Shown here in pieces: positions 1 through 10,651 of a stretch of 64,000 bases of DNA. The stretch is from Staphylococcus pettenkoferi (GTDB lineage Bacteria > Bacillota > Bacilli > Staphylococcales > Staphylococcaceae). How positions within the stretch are numbered: position 1 is the first letter of the stretch; each line of letters opens with the position of its first letter. The position numbers and the translations under genes are program-made. Below the pieces are notes generated by a model. That model saw only the letters and a program-made list of their open reading frames with translations, did not search any database and was not told where the DNA came from. The stretch covers positions 1-64,000 of the forward strand of contig NZ_JANSKK010000007.1 of the NCBI RefSeq assembly GCF_026659735.1, given 5' to 3'.

Positions 1-598
1 CAAGCTGTTGTTTCTACTTCTTTATGTTTTTTTATTTTCAAGCAGACGTCGGCATACTAGATAGGAGTCCGTCTCGTGGGCTCTGTGATGTGTATCCTTT
101 CCAGCCATTCTTCTTAAAGGTACTCTCCTAACTATCCTCATCCTTTCCTTCCTCCCTATCTTAATCTCTTTGCTTATGCTTCCTCTCTCTCCTAATTCCT
201 TTCGCTCTAAGAGCTCTAGGAATGGATTTTCGTTGTGGTCTGGTTCCATCAAGCGTCTCGAGTCGACATTGAAAATTCACTATTAAAACATTTAGATGAT
301 ATTATATTTCACATATGTATAAATTAATGTTCATTTCTCAGACGCTTAGATTTATGTGATTGAAATCCTGTAAATATACTTATTCACCTGTTTAAATCAC
401 TCACTTTCTTTTCTCTTAATCTGTAATTTGCAAACCACTCCCTAATTAACTTACGATCTAATTTTTATCTTCTAGCAAATCCTTTTTGTCTCGCTCAATT
501 TCTTACTCACACATCTTATATTTTTACACTTATGTAGCAAATACATATTTATCGTACATTATTTTTCAGATTTTTTTGATTAAAAGTGACATTTGAGG
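1..598. other. Gene-free region upstream of the lysine operon
   Basis: I see no convincing gene here. The only sizeable open frame (minus strand, about 22-252) has an Arg/Lys/Glu-rich composition, no ribosome binding site and no family I recognise. The stretch 222-275 resembles a second place in the window near 41222-41276 (listed as a repeat). The rest is AT-rich sequence leading to the lysC promoter. Confidence 0.6.
222..275 (+). repeat. Dispersed degenerate repeat, copy A
   Basis: This 54-bp stretch matches 41222-41276 at roughly 80 percent of aligned positions over the first 45 bases. Fully shared blocks are ATGGATTTTC and TCCATCAAGCGT, and most differences between them are transitions. 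Both copies lie in gene-free DNA. The nature of the repeat is unknown. Confidence 0.5.
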
Positions 599-627
599 TT
601 TACAGGCTATGCGCATCTATGTATAAT
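599..627 (+). promoter_or_regulatory. Promoter of the lys operon
   Basis: A -35 box TTTACA (599-604) and a perfect -10 box TATAAT (622-627) are 17 bp apart. They lie about 30 bp upstream of the lysine riboswitch, so transcription would begin near 634 and run through the riboswitch into lysC. Confidence 0.75.
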
Positions 628-656
628 AAAAAACATATTGAAAAGCTAATAATTCA

Positions 657-872
657 AAGATGAGGAGCATCAATCATCAGTAAATGTTAGACGGCCTTTG
701 ATTTCTTTTTTGTTAATAATTATCTGAAAAGGAACACTATTCCCTACCTGCTAGTAGCTAACATTGAAAGGGTGCGATGCCGAAGTGATTTCTCTTAGCA
801 GAGGGAGATCATTGGACTTTCTTGTTAATAGCAAAGAGTCTGTCATTATTGTTAGATAATGGAGTGCATCAC
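657..872 (+). promoter_or_regulatory. Lysine riboswitch (L-box)
   Basis: The leader carries the conserved L-box blocks: GAGGAGC near 662-668 followed by the AGTA block, and GGGTGCGATGCCGAAGTGA at about 770-789. The 5' and 3' ends close as a P1 helix (GATG at 659 with CATC at 867-870). The L-box binds lysine and represses lysine synthesis or uptake genes in Firmicutes. It sits directly upstream of the aspartokinase gene and an intrinsic terminator, so it most likely acts by transcription attenuation when lysine is plentiful. Exact ends are approximate. Confidence 0.9.
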
Positions 873-887
873 TTGTAGATAGATTGA

Positions 888-921
888 GGACAAGCTCGCA
901 TTCCGAACTTGTTCTTTTTTT
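888..921 (+). terminator. Attenuator terminator of the lysine riboswitch
   Basis: GGACAAG (888-894) pairs with CTTGTTC (908-914) and is followed by a run of seven T, about 40 bp before the lysC start. The segment ACTTGT just after the aptamer (871-876) can instead pair with ACAAG (890-894), which would be a simple anti-terminator. That switching mechanism is inference. Confidence 0.8.
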
Positions 922-960
922 ATTACTGTGATTCTCCCCTAATTGAGGAGGATATTGAAA

Positions 961-2163
961 TTGAAACGAAGTGTTTTAAAATTTGGCGGCTCATCTGTCA
1001 GTGATTTTCACAAAATTAGAAATATTGCTGACATGCTGAAAAGTCGTGTGGAAGCTGGAGAACAACTCATCGTAGTAGTCAGTGCAATGGGCAAGACAAC
1101 AGATGAGTTAATGAAAAATGTCTCTACGCTTACTGAAAAACCCAAGGAGCAAGAACTTGCCCTACTGCTCACAACTGGTGAACAACAAACAGTATCATAC
1201 CTTTCAATGATACTGAATGACATCGGAGTGAATGCTAAAGCGATGACGGGTTATCAAGCAGGAATCAAAACTGTGGGACATCACCTCAAAAGCAAGATCG
1301 CTGAAATTAATCCGCAAACGTTCGATCAAGCCTTTAAGACGAATGATGTGCTCGTCGTAGCTGGTTTTCAAGGAATTAACGAGTATGATGAGATTACGAC
1401 GTTAGGTCGCGGTGGTTCAGATACGACAGCCGTCGCACTAGCAGCAAGTAACCAGATTCCTTGTGAGATTTACACTGATGTGGATGGTGTCTATGCGACG
1501 GACCCGCGTATCTATAAAGATGCGAAACGACTTGAATATGTCTCCTTTGAAGAAATGATGGAGATGAGTGCATTAGGCGCGGGTGTGTTAGAAACGAGAA
1601 GTGTTGAAATTGCCAAAAATTACAATATTCCGATTTATATTGGCAGAACCCTATCAAATGTGAAAGGAACTTGGATCATGTCTAGAACAGAGTTATTAGA
1701 GAAGAAAGCAGTAACCGGGGTTGCATTAGATCGCAACATGATGCATGTCACGATTAGTCATCCCCTACCCGATAATCGTCTGTTGACCGCCCTCTTTGAT
1801 CAACTAGAATCAGGGTCAGTCAACGTCGATATGATTTCACAAATTATTAATATCGAAGGACTTCAAATGTCATTCACTATTAAAGATACTGACTTAGGAC
1901 AAATTAATGGAATTCTCGAACGTTTATCGAATGAGTTTAAAGCGTTAGATTACAAGATTAATGATTCTTACGTTAAAATTTCGCTCATTGGTTCAGGCAT
2001 GCGTGACATGTCGGGTGTAGCATCTCGCGCGTTTATTACCTTAATCGAGAACGACATTCCATTTTACCAAACAACAACGTCAGAAATTAGTATTTCAAGT
2101 GTGATTGATGAGGAGAATGGTGATAAAGCCGTTTCCGTCCTCTACGAAGCATTTGATATTTAA
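961..2163 (+). CDS. lysC: Aspartokinase
   Basis: Phosphorylates aspartate, the first step of the aspartate pathway to lysine, diaminopimelate, methionine and threonine. The 400-residue product has the kinase signature KFGGSSVSD at residues 7-15, the TTLGRGGSDTTAVALAA block near 145, and C-terminal ACT domains from about residue 260. TTG codons at 943, 955 and 961 are possible starts. I chose 961 because GAGGAGG (945-951) sits nine bases before it and the protein then begins MKRSVLKFGG as in the family. It is the first gene of the lys operon, under the riboswitch. Confidence 0.96.
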   Translation: MKRSVLKFGGSSVSDFHKIRNIADMLKSRVEAGEQLIVVVSAMGKTTDELMKNVSTLTEKPKEQELALLLTTGEQQTVSYLSMILNDIGVNAKAMTGYQAGIKTVGHHLKSKIAEINPQTFDQAFKTNDVLVVAGFQGINEYDEITTLGRGGSDTTAVALAASNQIPCEIYTDVDGVYATDPRIYKDAKRLEYVSFEEMMEMSALGAGVLETRSVEIAKNYNIPIYIGRTLSNVKGTWIMSRTELLEKKAVTGVALDRNMMHVTISHPLPDNRLLTALFDQLESGSVNVDMISQIINIEGLQMSFTIKDTDLGQINGILERLSNEFKALDYKINDSYVKISLIGSGMRDMSGVASRAFITLIENDIPFYQTTTSEISISSVIDEENGDKAVSVLYEAFDI

Positions 2164-2187
2164 ATCAATCCAGAGGAGTGTATATAG

Positions 2188-3171
2188 ATGACAAGATTAG
2201 CAGTAGTTGGAGCCACAGGACTAGTGGGAACAAAGATGTTAGAAACGTTAGATCGCAAAGCCATTCCATTTGATGAACTTGTATTGTTCTCCTCTGCTCG
2301 CTCAGCAGGTCAGGAAATCGATTTCCAAGGACAAACGTATACTGTTCAAGAGCTCACTGACGCACGAGCGCAAGAGCATTTCGATTACGTCTTAATGAGT
2401 GCGGGTGGCGGTACAAGTGAGCATTTCGCTCCCCTTTTCGAAGAAGCAGGCGCGATCGTTATCGATAATTCAAGTCAATGGCGTATGACAGAAGATGTGG
2501 ACTTAGTTGTTCCTGAAGTGAATCAACCGCATTTTACGAGAGGAATCATCGCTAACCCGAACTGTTCAACGATTCAATCTGTCGTGCCTTTAAGACTCTT
2601 GCAAGAACGTTTCGGACTTGAACGTGTAGCTTATACGACTTATCAAGCTGTTTCAGGTTCAGGTGTTAAAGGTAAAAGAGATCTGTCAGAAGGCGCGAAA
2701 GGTAAAGCTCCAGAAGCCTACCCTCACCCAATCTATAACAACGTCTTACCACATATCGATGTGTTCTTGGAGGATGGCTATACGAAAGAAGAACAGAAGA
2801 TGATCGATGAAACACGCAAAATCTTGAATGATGAGACTTTAAAAGTGACAGCGACGTGTGTGCGCGTTCCAGTGCAAGATAGCCACAGTGTTCACATGAG
2901 TGTGACGTTAAAGGACACAGCATCCGTCGAAAGTATTCAACAACTATTTGAGGAAGATGACCGTGTCGTACTCATCGATAATCCAGAACAGGATGAATAT
3001 CCTCTAGCGATTCATTCTACAGGTAAAGATGAGATCTTCGTTGGACGAATTCGTCGCGATGAAACTTTAGACAATACGTTCCATGTATGGTGTACGTCTG
3101 ACAACTTATTGAAAGGCGCTGCGCTCAATGCAGTTCAGATCTTAGAACAAGTCATGCAACTGAAGAAATAA
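2188..3171 (+). CDS. asd: Aspartate-semialdehyde dehydrogenase
   Basis: Reduces aspartyl phosphate to aspartate semialdehyde with NADPH. The 327-residue protein begins with a nucleotide-binding loop (VVGATGLVGTKML, residues 6-18) and has the catalytic cysteine in NPNCSTIQ near residue 126. It has the usual length for the Gram-positive Asd family. A GAGGAG ribosome binding site precedes the ATG, 24 bp after lysC, so the two are cotranscribed. Confidence 0.97.
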   Translation: MTRLAVVGATGLVGTKMLETLDRKAIPFDELVLFSSARSAGQEIDFQGQTYTVQELTDARAQEHFDYVLMSAGGGTSEHFAPLFEEAGAIVIDNSSQWRMTEDVDLVVPEVNQPHFTRGIIANPNCSTIQSVVPLRLLQERFGLERVAYTTYQAVSGSGVKGKRDLSEGAKGKAPEAYPHPIYNNVLPHIDVFLEDGYTKEEQKMIDETRKILNDETLKVTATCVRVPVQDSHSVHMSVTLKDTASVESIQQLFEEDDRVVLIDNPEQDEYPLAIHSTGKDEIFVGRIRRDETLDNTFHVWCTSDNLLKGAALNAVQILEQVMQLKK

Positions 3172-3199
3172 CCGAATTGCAACAATATTAACAACTTGA

Positions 3200-4098
<899 letters not shown>

Positions 4099-4099
<1 letters not shown>

Positions 4100-4821
4100 T
4101 GAAGATTCTCTTAATTGGCTACGGTGCGATGAACGAACGTGTGGCACGCTTAGCAGAAGAGAATGGTCATGAGATTGTCGGTACGATCGTAAGGGATGCG
4201 TCGAAGTCGTATCCCTACCCGACTTTCCAACATATTAGTGAGGCTAAAGAAGCAGATGTGGCCATCGATTTTTCAAATCCTGAATTATTATTACCTTTGC
4301 TAGATGAAGATTTCAATCTTCCTTTAGTCGTTGCCACTACGGGTAAAAAGGATGAGATTATCGATAAGCTCCAAGCACTTGGCAAACAAATGCCCGTCTT
4401 CTTTAGTGCCAACATGAGTTACGGTATACATGTGCTGACTAAATTATTAGAAACAGCAGTACCTTTACTTCAAGACTTCGACATCGAACTCACTGAAGCA
4501 CATCACAATAAAAAAGTCGATGCGCCAAGTGGTACGCTCGTTAAGCTATATGATGTGATTGATGAGTTGAGACAGAATTTAGAGCCTGTGTACGATCGAC
4601 ATAACAATGATGAGAAACGCCAACCGAATGAAGTGGGAATTCACGCCATTCGCGGAGGAACAATCGTCGGTCAACACGATGTCTTATTTGCAGGTCAAGA
4701 TGAAACGATTGAACTCACTCATCGCGCTCAATCTAAAGATATTTTTGCGAATGGCGCATTAAATGCAGCGACGAAGTTAGTAACTAAAGAGAATGGTTTC
4801 TATACATTTGATAATTTATAA
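4099..4821 (+). CDS. dapB: 4-hydroxy-tetrahydrodipicolinate reductase
   Basis: Reduces the DapA product to tetrahydrodipicolinate using NAD(P)H. The 240-residue protein has an N-terminal Rossmann loop ([13 protein letters not shown], from residue 4) and the substrate-binding signature [14 protein letters not shown] near residues 137-150, followed by a conserved HAIRGG block. It begins inside the dapA stop (TAATG). Confidence 0.96.
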
Positions 4822-4838
4822 ACAAAGGAGAGAGATGG

Positions 4839-5558
4839 ATGGTACAACATTTATCAGCAGAAGAAATTATTCAATATATTAGTGATGCGAAGAAATCAAC
4901 GCCTTTAAAAGTTTATGCAAATGGGAACTTTAATGATGTCACTTTCCCAGAACAATTTAAAGTCTTCGGTTCAGATGATTCGAAAGTCATCTTCTGTGAA
5001 GCGGCAGATTGGAAACAATTTTACGAAGCAAATGCATCTGCTATTGAAGAATTAGAAATTGAGATGGATCGACGCAACTCAGCAATCCCGCTCAAAGACT
5101 TAACGAATACAAACGCACGTATTGAGCCAGGCGCATTTATCCGTGAACAAGCCATTATTGAAGATGGCGCTGTAGTAATGATGGGCGCTACAATTAATAT
5201 TGGTGCCGTCGTTGGCGAAGGTACGATGATCGATATGAACGCGGCATTAGGTGGTCGTGCAACGACAGGTAAGAACGTTCACGTAGGTGCGGGTGCAGTC
5301 CTTGCAGGTGTTATTGAACCTCCAAGTGCTTCCCCTGTTGTCATTGAAGACAACGTGCTTATCGGAGCGAACGCAGTCATCTTAGAAGGTGTCACAGTCG
5401 GCGAAGGTGCAATCGTTGCGGCAGGCGCGATTGTTACTCAAGATGTGCCCGCGGGTGCAGTAGTAGCCGGTACACCAGCGAAAGTCATCAAACAAACATC
5501 AGACGTTGATGATTCGAAACGAGAAATTGTTTCAGCATTAAGAAACTTAGATAATTAA
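4839..5558 (+). CDS. dapD: Tetrahydrodipicolinate N-acetyltransferase
   Basis: Acetylates tetrahydrodipicolinate, which marks the acetylase variant of the lysine pathway used by bacilli and staphylococci (DapH in Bacillus nomenclature). The 239-residue protein has an N-terminal helical part and, from about residue 90, the isoleucine-rich hexapeptide repeats of a left-handed beta-helix (repeats of the type [15 protein letters not shown]). The region around residues 150-170 carries the usual loop [12 protein letters not shown]. It lies 17 bp after dapB with an AAAGGAGAG site. Confidence 0.95.
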   Translation: MVQHLSAEEIIQYISDAKKSTPLKVYANGNFNDVTFPEQFKVFGSDDSKVIFCEAADWKQFYEANASAIEELEIEMDRRNSAIPLKDLTNTNARIEPGAFIREQAIIEDGAVVMMGATINIGAVVGEGTMIDMNAALGGRATTGKNVHVGAGAVLAGVIEPPSASPVVIEDNVLIGANAVILEGVTVGEGAIVAAGAIVTQDVPAGAVVAGTPAKVIKQTSDVDDSKREIVSALRNLDN

Positions 5559-5834
5559 GTATTAAATAATGATAGCATTAAAGATAATTTAAGTGATGCT
5601 CGGTAGGATTGTGTGAATTTATCGTTAGGTAAAATGATTATTTTTTAAGAAACGCTTACACATACTTAGGAGATATTCTTCCACTTCTGCCGAGATATAT
5701 CACATCAAATTTAAGGGATAACTTTAGAACACTTCTGGCTTTAGACGGTTGTAACAATGATTTTAACTATAGCCTCTTCATAGTGAAAACGCAGTTATCC
5801 CTTATACATATTTTAAACAAAGGATAGGATTGTT
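5559..5834 (+). other. Structured spacer inside the lys operon
   Basis: This 276-bp gap separates dapD from dapL in an otherwise tightly packed operon. It holds no open frame of note. A perfect 12-bp inverted repeat, TAAGGGATAACT at 5712-5723 and AGTTATCCCTTA at 5793-5804, would fold an 80-90-nt domain just ahead of the dapL ribosome binding site. No T-run follows, so it is not a simple terminator. Function unknown. Confidence 0.55.
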
Positions 5835-6992
5835 ATGAGTGAATTAGAATTTGTTACGCAACATCGTCGACATTTACATGCGCATCCAGAACTGAGCTTA
5901 CATGAATATGAAACGACTGAGTATATCGTGAAATTTCTTGAAGATTTAGGTATTCATTACGAGCGTCCTCTTGATACGGGTGCTATCGCTTTTTTAGAAG
6001 GTAACGGGAATCATACGATTGCTTATCGAGCAGATATCGATGCTCTACCTATCTTTGAAGAGAATGATGTTGACTATCGCAGTCAAGAAGACAATGTGAT
6101 GCACGCGTGTGGTCATGATGGACATACAACGGCGCTCATGTTATTCGTTCAAAGATGTAAACGTCTTAGTGATGAAGGACGTTTACCACAAAATGTCGTG
6201 TTTATCTTCCAACCTGCTGAAGAAACAGGCGGTGGTGCGAATCGTCTAATTAAAGCGGGTGCATTTGAGAGCTATGATATTGAAGCTATCTTCGGTATTC
6301 ATGTCATGCCTTTCGTCGATGAAGGTCATGTCGCTTTACGTGATGAGGAAATCACTGCGAGTGCGACAGAATATCGCTTCTTTTTAACTGGCCTATCCAG
6401 TCACGTAGCGGACAAAGAGCAAGGTCGTTCTTGTGGTGAGGCGTTGCAACACGTGTTGACACAAGTAGGACAAATTCAGCAGTTTCATCTCAATGGCTTG
6501 AAACGTAATATCGTGCATATGGGACACTTTGAAGCGGGAGAAGCGATCAATACAGTGCCTAGTCACGGTTATTTAGAAGGTACAATTCGTACATATGACA
6601 CACAAGATCTAGCTATTGTTAAAAATCAAATGGAGCGCATTGCCGAAAGTGTGAAAGCACTCTTTAATGTCGACTGTGAAGTGAAATTTGAAGAAGGCTA
6701 TCCCCCTACTTACAATGCGCCTGAACTTAGAAAGTTTGTCGACAAAGGTTTAACAGAAGCTGGTTTAGGTATTATCGATAAACCTACGCCTTATCTCTTT
6801 GGAGAAGATTTCAGTTTCTATAGCCAACTGGCGCCAAGTTATTTCGTCTTTGTAGGTACACGAGATGAAAGTAAAGGTTACGTTACAGGTTTGCATACGT
6901 CTCATTTGAACTTTAATGAAAGTATGCTGATTCGTGTGGCAGACTATTATGAACAAATCTTAATGAATTATGAAGAGGTGCTTGCAGAATGA
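5835..6992 (+). CDS. dapL: N-acetyl-L,L-diaminopimelate deacetylase (M20 amidohydrolase)
   Basis: Removes the acetyl group from N-acetyl-diaminopimelate in the acetylase pathway. The 385-residue protein is an M20-family amidohydrolase with metal-site motifs HACGHDGHT near residue 92 and PAEETGGGA near 131, and a lid domain in the middle. The name dapL is used in staphylococcal annotation; the same family in general databases includes hippurate and IAA-amino acid hydrolases. Operon position makes the diaminopimelate role likely. The gene overlaps the next one by four bases. Confidence 0.9.
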   Translation: MSELEFVTQHRRHLHAHPELSLHEYETTEYIVKFLEDLGIHYERPLDTGAIAFLEGNGNHTIAYRADIDALPIFEENDVDYRSQEDNVMHACGHDGHTTALMLFVQRCKRLSDEGRLPQNVVFIFQPAEETGGGANRLIKAGAFESYDIEAIFGIHVMPFVDEGHVALRDEEITASATEYRFFLTGLSSHVADKEQGRSCGEALQHVLTQVGQIQQFHLNGLKRNIVHMGHFEAGEAINTVPSHGYLEGTIRTYDTQDLAIVKNQMERIAESVKALFNVDCEVKFEEGYPPTYNAPELRKFVDKGLTEAGLGIIDKPTPYLFGEDFSFYSQLAPSYFVFVGTRDESKGYVTGLHTSHLNFNESMLIRVADYYEQILMNYEEVLAE

Positions 6993-8062
6993 CAGCGATT
7001 TGGTCAGTAGATCGACAAACTTTTATAAATAATGCGCAAAGCGTTAAAGGTAAAAACAATGTGATGGCTGTAGTGAAGAACAATGCATATCACTATGGAT
7101 TAGAATTCGCTGTTGAATCCTTTCTAGAAGCTGGCATAGATACGTTTAGTACGACTTCTTTAAAGGAAGCGGTACGTGTACGTGATCTAGCGCCAGAAGC
7201 AACGATCTTTCTTATGAATCCGAGTTATGAGTTTGACACGGTACGTCATTACGATATTCAAATGACTTTACCTTCTTTAGATTATTATTATCGTCATAAA
7301 GAACAACTACAAGGCATTAAAGTCCATATTGAATTTGAGAATTTACTCCAACGTTCTGGCTTTAGAACACTTAATGAGATTCATGAAGTATTAAGTGCAA
7401 TCGAGCAAGAAGATGAAGATCATCGCGTCATCGTTGAAGGATTATGGACACACTTTGGTTATGCCGACGAATTCGATGTGCCAGAATATCAAATTGAAAG
7501 AGAAGCTTGGTTAAAGATTGTCGATACACTGCTTTCAGAGGGTTATCATTTTAACCTGATTCATGCGCAAAATAGTGCAAGCTACTATCGCGAAGAGGGC
7601 TTACTCCCCCACCACACTCATGCAAGAATAGGCATCGCGCTCTACGGTTCAAGACCATACAGCTCGCTTGATCAGAGTGAAATCACCCAAGCACTGACGC
7701 TAAAAGCGAATGTGATTCAAATCCGAGATGTACATCAAGGCGATTATTGCGGCTATAGCTTTGCTTTCGAAGTGACTGAACCGCATACGCGTTTAGCAGT
7801 GGTTGATATCGGTTATGGTGACGGCGTACTCAAATCTCGTGCACAGCATGATGTGTTGATTCACGGCCGTCGTTTCCCTATTCGTGCTTTAATGATGAGC
7901 CATATGTTTGTAGAAGTAGATGAAACAGTCCATGCAGAAGATGAGGTTATATTATATAATGGTGATATACGTGTAGATGAATTTACATTTAAAGGTGTGG
8001 GCGCGAACTCTGAACAACTCAGTGCGCTCAATCATCATTCATTGATAAAGGAGATACGATAA
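6989..8062 (+). CDS. alr: Alanine racemase-like protein of the lys operon (second Alr)
   Basis: PLP enzyme of the alanine racemase fold III family, 357 residues. The PLP lysine lies in [12 protein letters not shown] (residues 26-37) and the catalytic tyrosine in IGYGDG near 268. Staphylococci carry a main alr elsewhere and this second copy in the lys operon. The motif around [10 protein letters not shown] differs from the MDQ motif of canonical Alr, so substrate use may differ. It overlaps dapL by four bases and is followed after three bases by lysA. Its place suggests a role with diaminopimelate or lysine, but this is inference. Confidence 0.85.
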   Translation: MTAIWSVDRQTFINNAQSVKGKNNVMAVVKNNAYHYGLEFAVESFLEAGIDTFSTTSLKEAVRVRDLAPEATIFLMNPSYEFDTVRHYDIQMTLPSLDYYYRHKEQLQGIKVHIEFENLLQRSGFRTLNEIHEVLSAIEQEDEDHRVIVEGLWTHFGYADEFDVPEYQIEREAWLKIVDTLLSEGYHFNLIHAQNSASYYREEGLLPHHTHARIGIALYGSRPYSSLDQSEITQALTLKANVIQIRDVHQGDYCGYSFAFEVTEPHTRLAVVDIGYGDGVLKSRAQHDVLIHGRRFPIRALMMSHMFVEVDETVHAEDEVILYNGDIRVDEFTFKGVGANSEQLSALNHHSLIKEIR

Positions 8063-8065
8063 GTT

Positions 8066-9331
8066 ATGGCTGTTAAATATAATGAATATGGCGAATTAAC
8101 GATGGGTGGTACGAGCTTGAAGACGCTTGCTCAGAGCTTTGGTACCCCTGCTTTTGTTTATGATGAAGACGAAATTCGTAATCAAATGCGTCGTTATCAC
8201 GAGGCTTTTCGTAAAAGTGGTCTGAACTATAATATTTCTTATGCTTCAAAAGCTTTTACTTGTCTACAAATGGTCAAATTGGTCGACGAAGAAGATCTAC
8301 AGTTGGATGTGGTGTCAGAAGGTGAACTCTACACAGCACTCGCTGCAGGTTTCGACCCATCACGAATTCACTTCCATGGGAATAATAAGACGAAAAGTGA
8401 AATTCAATATGCATTGGAAAATCATGTGGGTTACATCGTGATTGATGCACTTGAAGAAATCGATTTAATCAATAAATACGCGAGCGAGCCGGTAGATGTG
8501 GTAGTACGCTTAAATCCTGGTGTTGAAGCACATACGCACGAGTTTATCCAAACGGGACAAGAAGATAGTAAATTTGGACTTTCAATCAAACATGGTCTGG
8601 CTAAAGAAGCGGTCGAAGCGATTAATGACAAAGAGAAATTGAATCTCAAAGGGGTTCACTTCCATATCGGTTCTCAAATCGAAGGCACTGAAGCAATGAT
8701 CGAAACTGCGAAACTCGTGCTTCAATGGTTAAAAGACAATAACATTGAGGTTGATTTACTCAACTTAGGTGGCGGCTTCGGTATTAAGTATGTAGATGGT
8801 GATACAAGCTTCCCTATTGAAGAAGGTATTGCAGAAATTACGAGTGCGATTAAAGAAACAGCTGAATCATTGGATTACCCTGTACCAGAAATTGGTATTG
8901 AACCGGGACGCTCTATCGTTGGTGAAGCGGGCGTGACTTTATACGAAGTCGGAACAATTAAAGAAATCCCAGGTGTAAATAAGTATGTTTCTGTAGACGG
9001 GGGTATGAGTGATCATATCCGCACAGCGTTATATGATGCTGATTACGAAGCGCTATTAGTCAATCGTAAGGAAGAAGCGGATGAAACAGTGACGATTGCT
9101 GGTAAACTTTGTGAATCTGGCGATATTATCGTACGTGAAGCGAAACTTCCTTCTTCTGTACAGCGTGGCGATTATTTAGCTATTCTTTCAACAGGGGCTT
9201 ATCATTATTCTATGGCTTCAAACTATAATCAAATGCAGAAACCACCCGTATTCTTTATGAAAGATGGTAAAGCACGTGAAGTGATTAAACGTCAATCTCT
9301 ACGTCAACTCATCATCAATGATACGAAATAA
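8066..9331 (+). CDS. lysA: Diaminopimelate decarboxylase
   Basis: Decarboxylates meso-diaminopimelate to lysine, the last step of the pathway. The 421-residue PLP enzyme has the cofactor lysine in SYASKAFT near residue 60, the glycine-rich phosphate loop LNLGGGFG near 235, the EPGRSIVGEAG block near 278 and the decarboxylase signature CESGDI near 352. It is the last gene of the operon and is followed by a strong terminator. Confidence 0.97.
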   Translation: MAVKYNEYGELTMGGTSLKTLAQSFGTPAFVYDEDEIRNQMRRYHEAFRKSGLNYNISYASKAFTCLQMVKLVDEEDLQLDVVSEGELYTALAAGFDPSRIHFHGNNKTKSEIQYALENHVGYIVIDALEEIDLINKYASEPVDVVVRLNPGVEAHTHEFIQTGQEDSKFGLSIKHGLAKEAVEAINDKEKLNLKGVHFHIGSQIEGTEAMIETAKLVLQWLKDNNIEVDLLNLGGGFGIKYVDGDTSFPIEEGIAEITSAIKETAESLDYPVPEIGIEPGRSIVGEAGVTLYEVGTIKEIPGVNKYVSVDGGMSDHIRTALYDADYEALLVNRKEEADETVTIAGKLCESGDIIVREAKLPSSVQRGDYLAILSTGAYHYSMASNYNQMQKPPVFFMKDGKAREVIKRQSLRQLIINDTK

Positions 9332-9338
9332 AAATAAA

Positions 9339-9378
9339 GACACAAAAAAGAGCCTTGACTAAGGCTCTTTTTTGTGTC
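9339..9378. terminator. Bidirectional terminator between lysA and cspA
   Basis: A perfect 18-bp stem (9339-9356 with 9361-9378) with a four-base loop, A-rich on the left and T-rich on the right arm. It can end transcription of lysA from the left and of cspA from the right. Confidence 0.95.
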
Positions 9379-9399
9379 AATTGGTATTAAAATCTATAA

Positions 9400-9600
9400 T
9401 TATAGTTTAACAACGTTTGCAGCTTGAGGACCGCGGTCGCCTTCAACTACTTCAAATTCAACTGATTGACCTTCTTCTAATGATTTGTAACCTTCTTGGT
9501 TAATAGCTGAGAAGTGTACGAATACGTCGTTTTCTCCTCCAACTTCGATAAAACCAAAACCTTTTTCAGCGTTAAACCATTTAACTGTACCTTGTTTCAT
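9400..9600 (-). CDS. cspA: Cold shock protein
   Basis: Small single-stranded nucleic-acid-binding protein, 66 residues, acting as an RNA chaperone. Both RNA-binding motifs are present: KGFGFIEV (RNP1, residues 14-21) and VFVHF (RNP2, 27-31). The start [10 protein letters not shown] is used; an upstream in-frame ATG would add ten residues not seen in the family. Staphylococcal CspA is among the most abundant proteins and its own leader takes part in its control. Confidence 0.95.
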   Translation of the reverse strand: MKQGTVKWFNAEKGFGFIEVGGENDVFVHFSAINQEGYKSLEEGQSVEFEVVEGDRGPQAANVVKL

Positions 9601-9760
9601 ATCTGTGAAACCTCCAAGACTAAAATTCAATCAATATGCGTTATTCGCATATTACAAAAAATACGGTTTCACAGTCAAACTGAAATACAATATTCTTTGC
9701 AATATGGAATAATACTTATTGCTTGATTACCAGTATACGTTAAAGCATGTTAAAATGCAA
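9601..9760 (-). promoter_or_regulatory. cspA promoter and long 5' untranslated leader
   Basis: On the minus strand TTGCAT (9760-9755) and TATACT (9737-9732) are 17 bp apart, so the transcript would start near 9725 and carry a leader of about 125 nt before the ATG at 9600. Long structured leaders are typical of cold shock genes and regulate translation with temperature. The leader is U/A-rich. Confidence 0.65.
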
Positions 9761-9780
9761 TACAATTATCAAAAAAGGAA

Positions 9781-10089
9781 TTATTCAATAATTGGTAGAT
9801 TATAATAAACTTCGTTATTATTTAATACAATGAAACTATAAAATATTTGTAGGTCTTCGTCACAGTCTTCACAGAACCCTAGTTCACAGTTATTATAAAA
9901 GGCATGAATGTTGTACTTTCCTACAATGTAGTTATCATAGTATGCTTTAGCCTTTGCAATCATTTTGCGATAAGCATTTAACATCTCAGCGTAAGTTTCA
10001 TAGTTGTAACGTTCAATAATACAGTCTGTCCAGTCACTAAAAAGCCACCAACCTTCGTAATCAGCTCTGATCTTTGTAACTGTCCACAT
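9781..10089 (-). CDS. DUF1033 family protein
   Basis: A 102-residue acidic, tyrosine- and tryptophan-rich protein starting MWTVTKIRADYEGWW, with a CxxC-like cluster (GFCEDCDEDL) near residue 75. I recognise it as the small DUF1033 family found next to cspA in staphylococci. Function unknown. An AAAGGATG site precedes the start. The AT-rich 279-bp gap to acyP on its right probably holds the promoters of both divergent genes, but I could not fix them with confidence. Confidence 0.75.
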   Translation of the reverse strand: MWTVTKIRADYEGWWLFSDWTDCIIERYNYETYAEMLNAYRKMIAKAKAYYDNYIVGKYNIHAFYNNCELGFCEDCDEDLQIFYSFIVLNNNEVYYNLPIIE

Positions 10090-10368
10090 CCCTTATTACA
10101 TCCTTTCGATTATGTCGCTATACGTAATTTGAATACCATCATTATGAGACGATACCTAAATATTCAGAGAGTTTCACTACTCATCTCATCAAAGTGAAGA
10201 TGAGCGATAGCGCACTTTACGTATGTAACAAAGTAACTATAATATTTTCAGAGTTTATAAATCAAGTTTTACGACTCATACTTTTGACCGATGTTACACT
10301 CAGCGTGCAACGCAAATATTAGTTTTGCGCCTTAAAATTTCGTATAATAAGTATATGAGGTGATATGA

Positions 10369-10638
10369 ATGGAACGTAAGCATATGAAAGTGTATGGCAC
10401 TGTTCAAGGTGTTGGATTTCGTTACTATACACAAAAGTTAGCTAAAAAGTATGGAGTAGTTGGCACAGTACAAAACGTACAAGACTACGTTGAAATATAT
10501 GCGCAAGGTGACGCAGAAACACTAAATCAATTTGTCGAGGCTGTATCACAAGGCGCTTCCCCTGCTTCTAAAGTCGAAGATGTCGATATTGAAGCATTAG
10601 AAGTTGACGAAAGCTTAAAGAAATTTAAAACAATATAA
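10369..10638 (+). CDS. acyP: Acylphosphatase
   Basis: Hydrolyses acyl phosphates. The 89-residue protein has the two family signatures: VYGTVQGVGFRYYTQKLA (residues 8-25, with the catalytic arginine in GFRY) and the GTVQNVQDYVEIYAQG block near residues 32-47, where an asparagine is catalytic. A GAGGTGAT ribosome binding site precedes the ATG and a TATAAT box lies about 20 bp further upstream (10344-10349). Confidence 0.95.
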   Translation: MERKHMKVYGTVQGVGFRYYTQKLAKKYGVVGTVQNVQDYVEIYAQGDAETLNQFVEAVSQGASPASKVEDVDIEALEVDESLKKFKTI

Positions 10639-10651
10639 AGGAAGATGAAAC

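Noticed and set aside
22-252. A 76-codon minus-strand open frame at the left edge
   Set aside because: Arg/Glu/Lys-rich, without a ribosome binding site or known relatives; it spans part of a degenerate repeat and is probably chance.
9514-9726. A plus-strand open frame of 70 codons over cspA and its leader
   Set aside because: It is antisense to cspA and its promoter and has no ribosome binding site.
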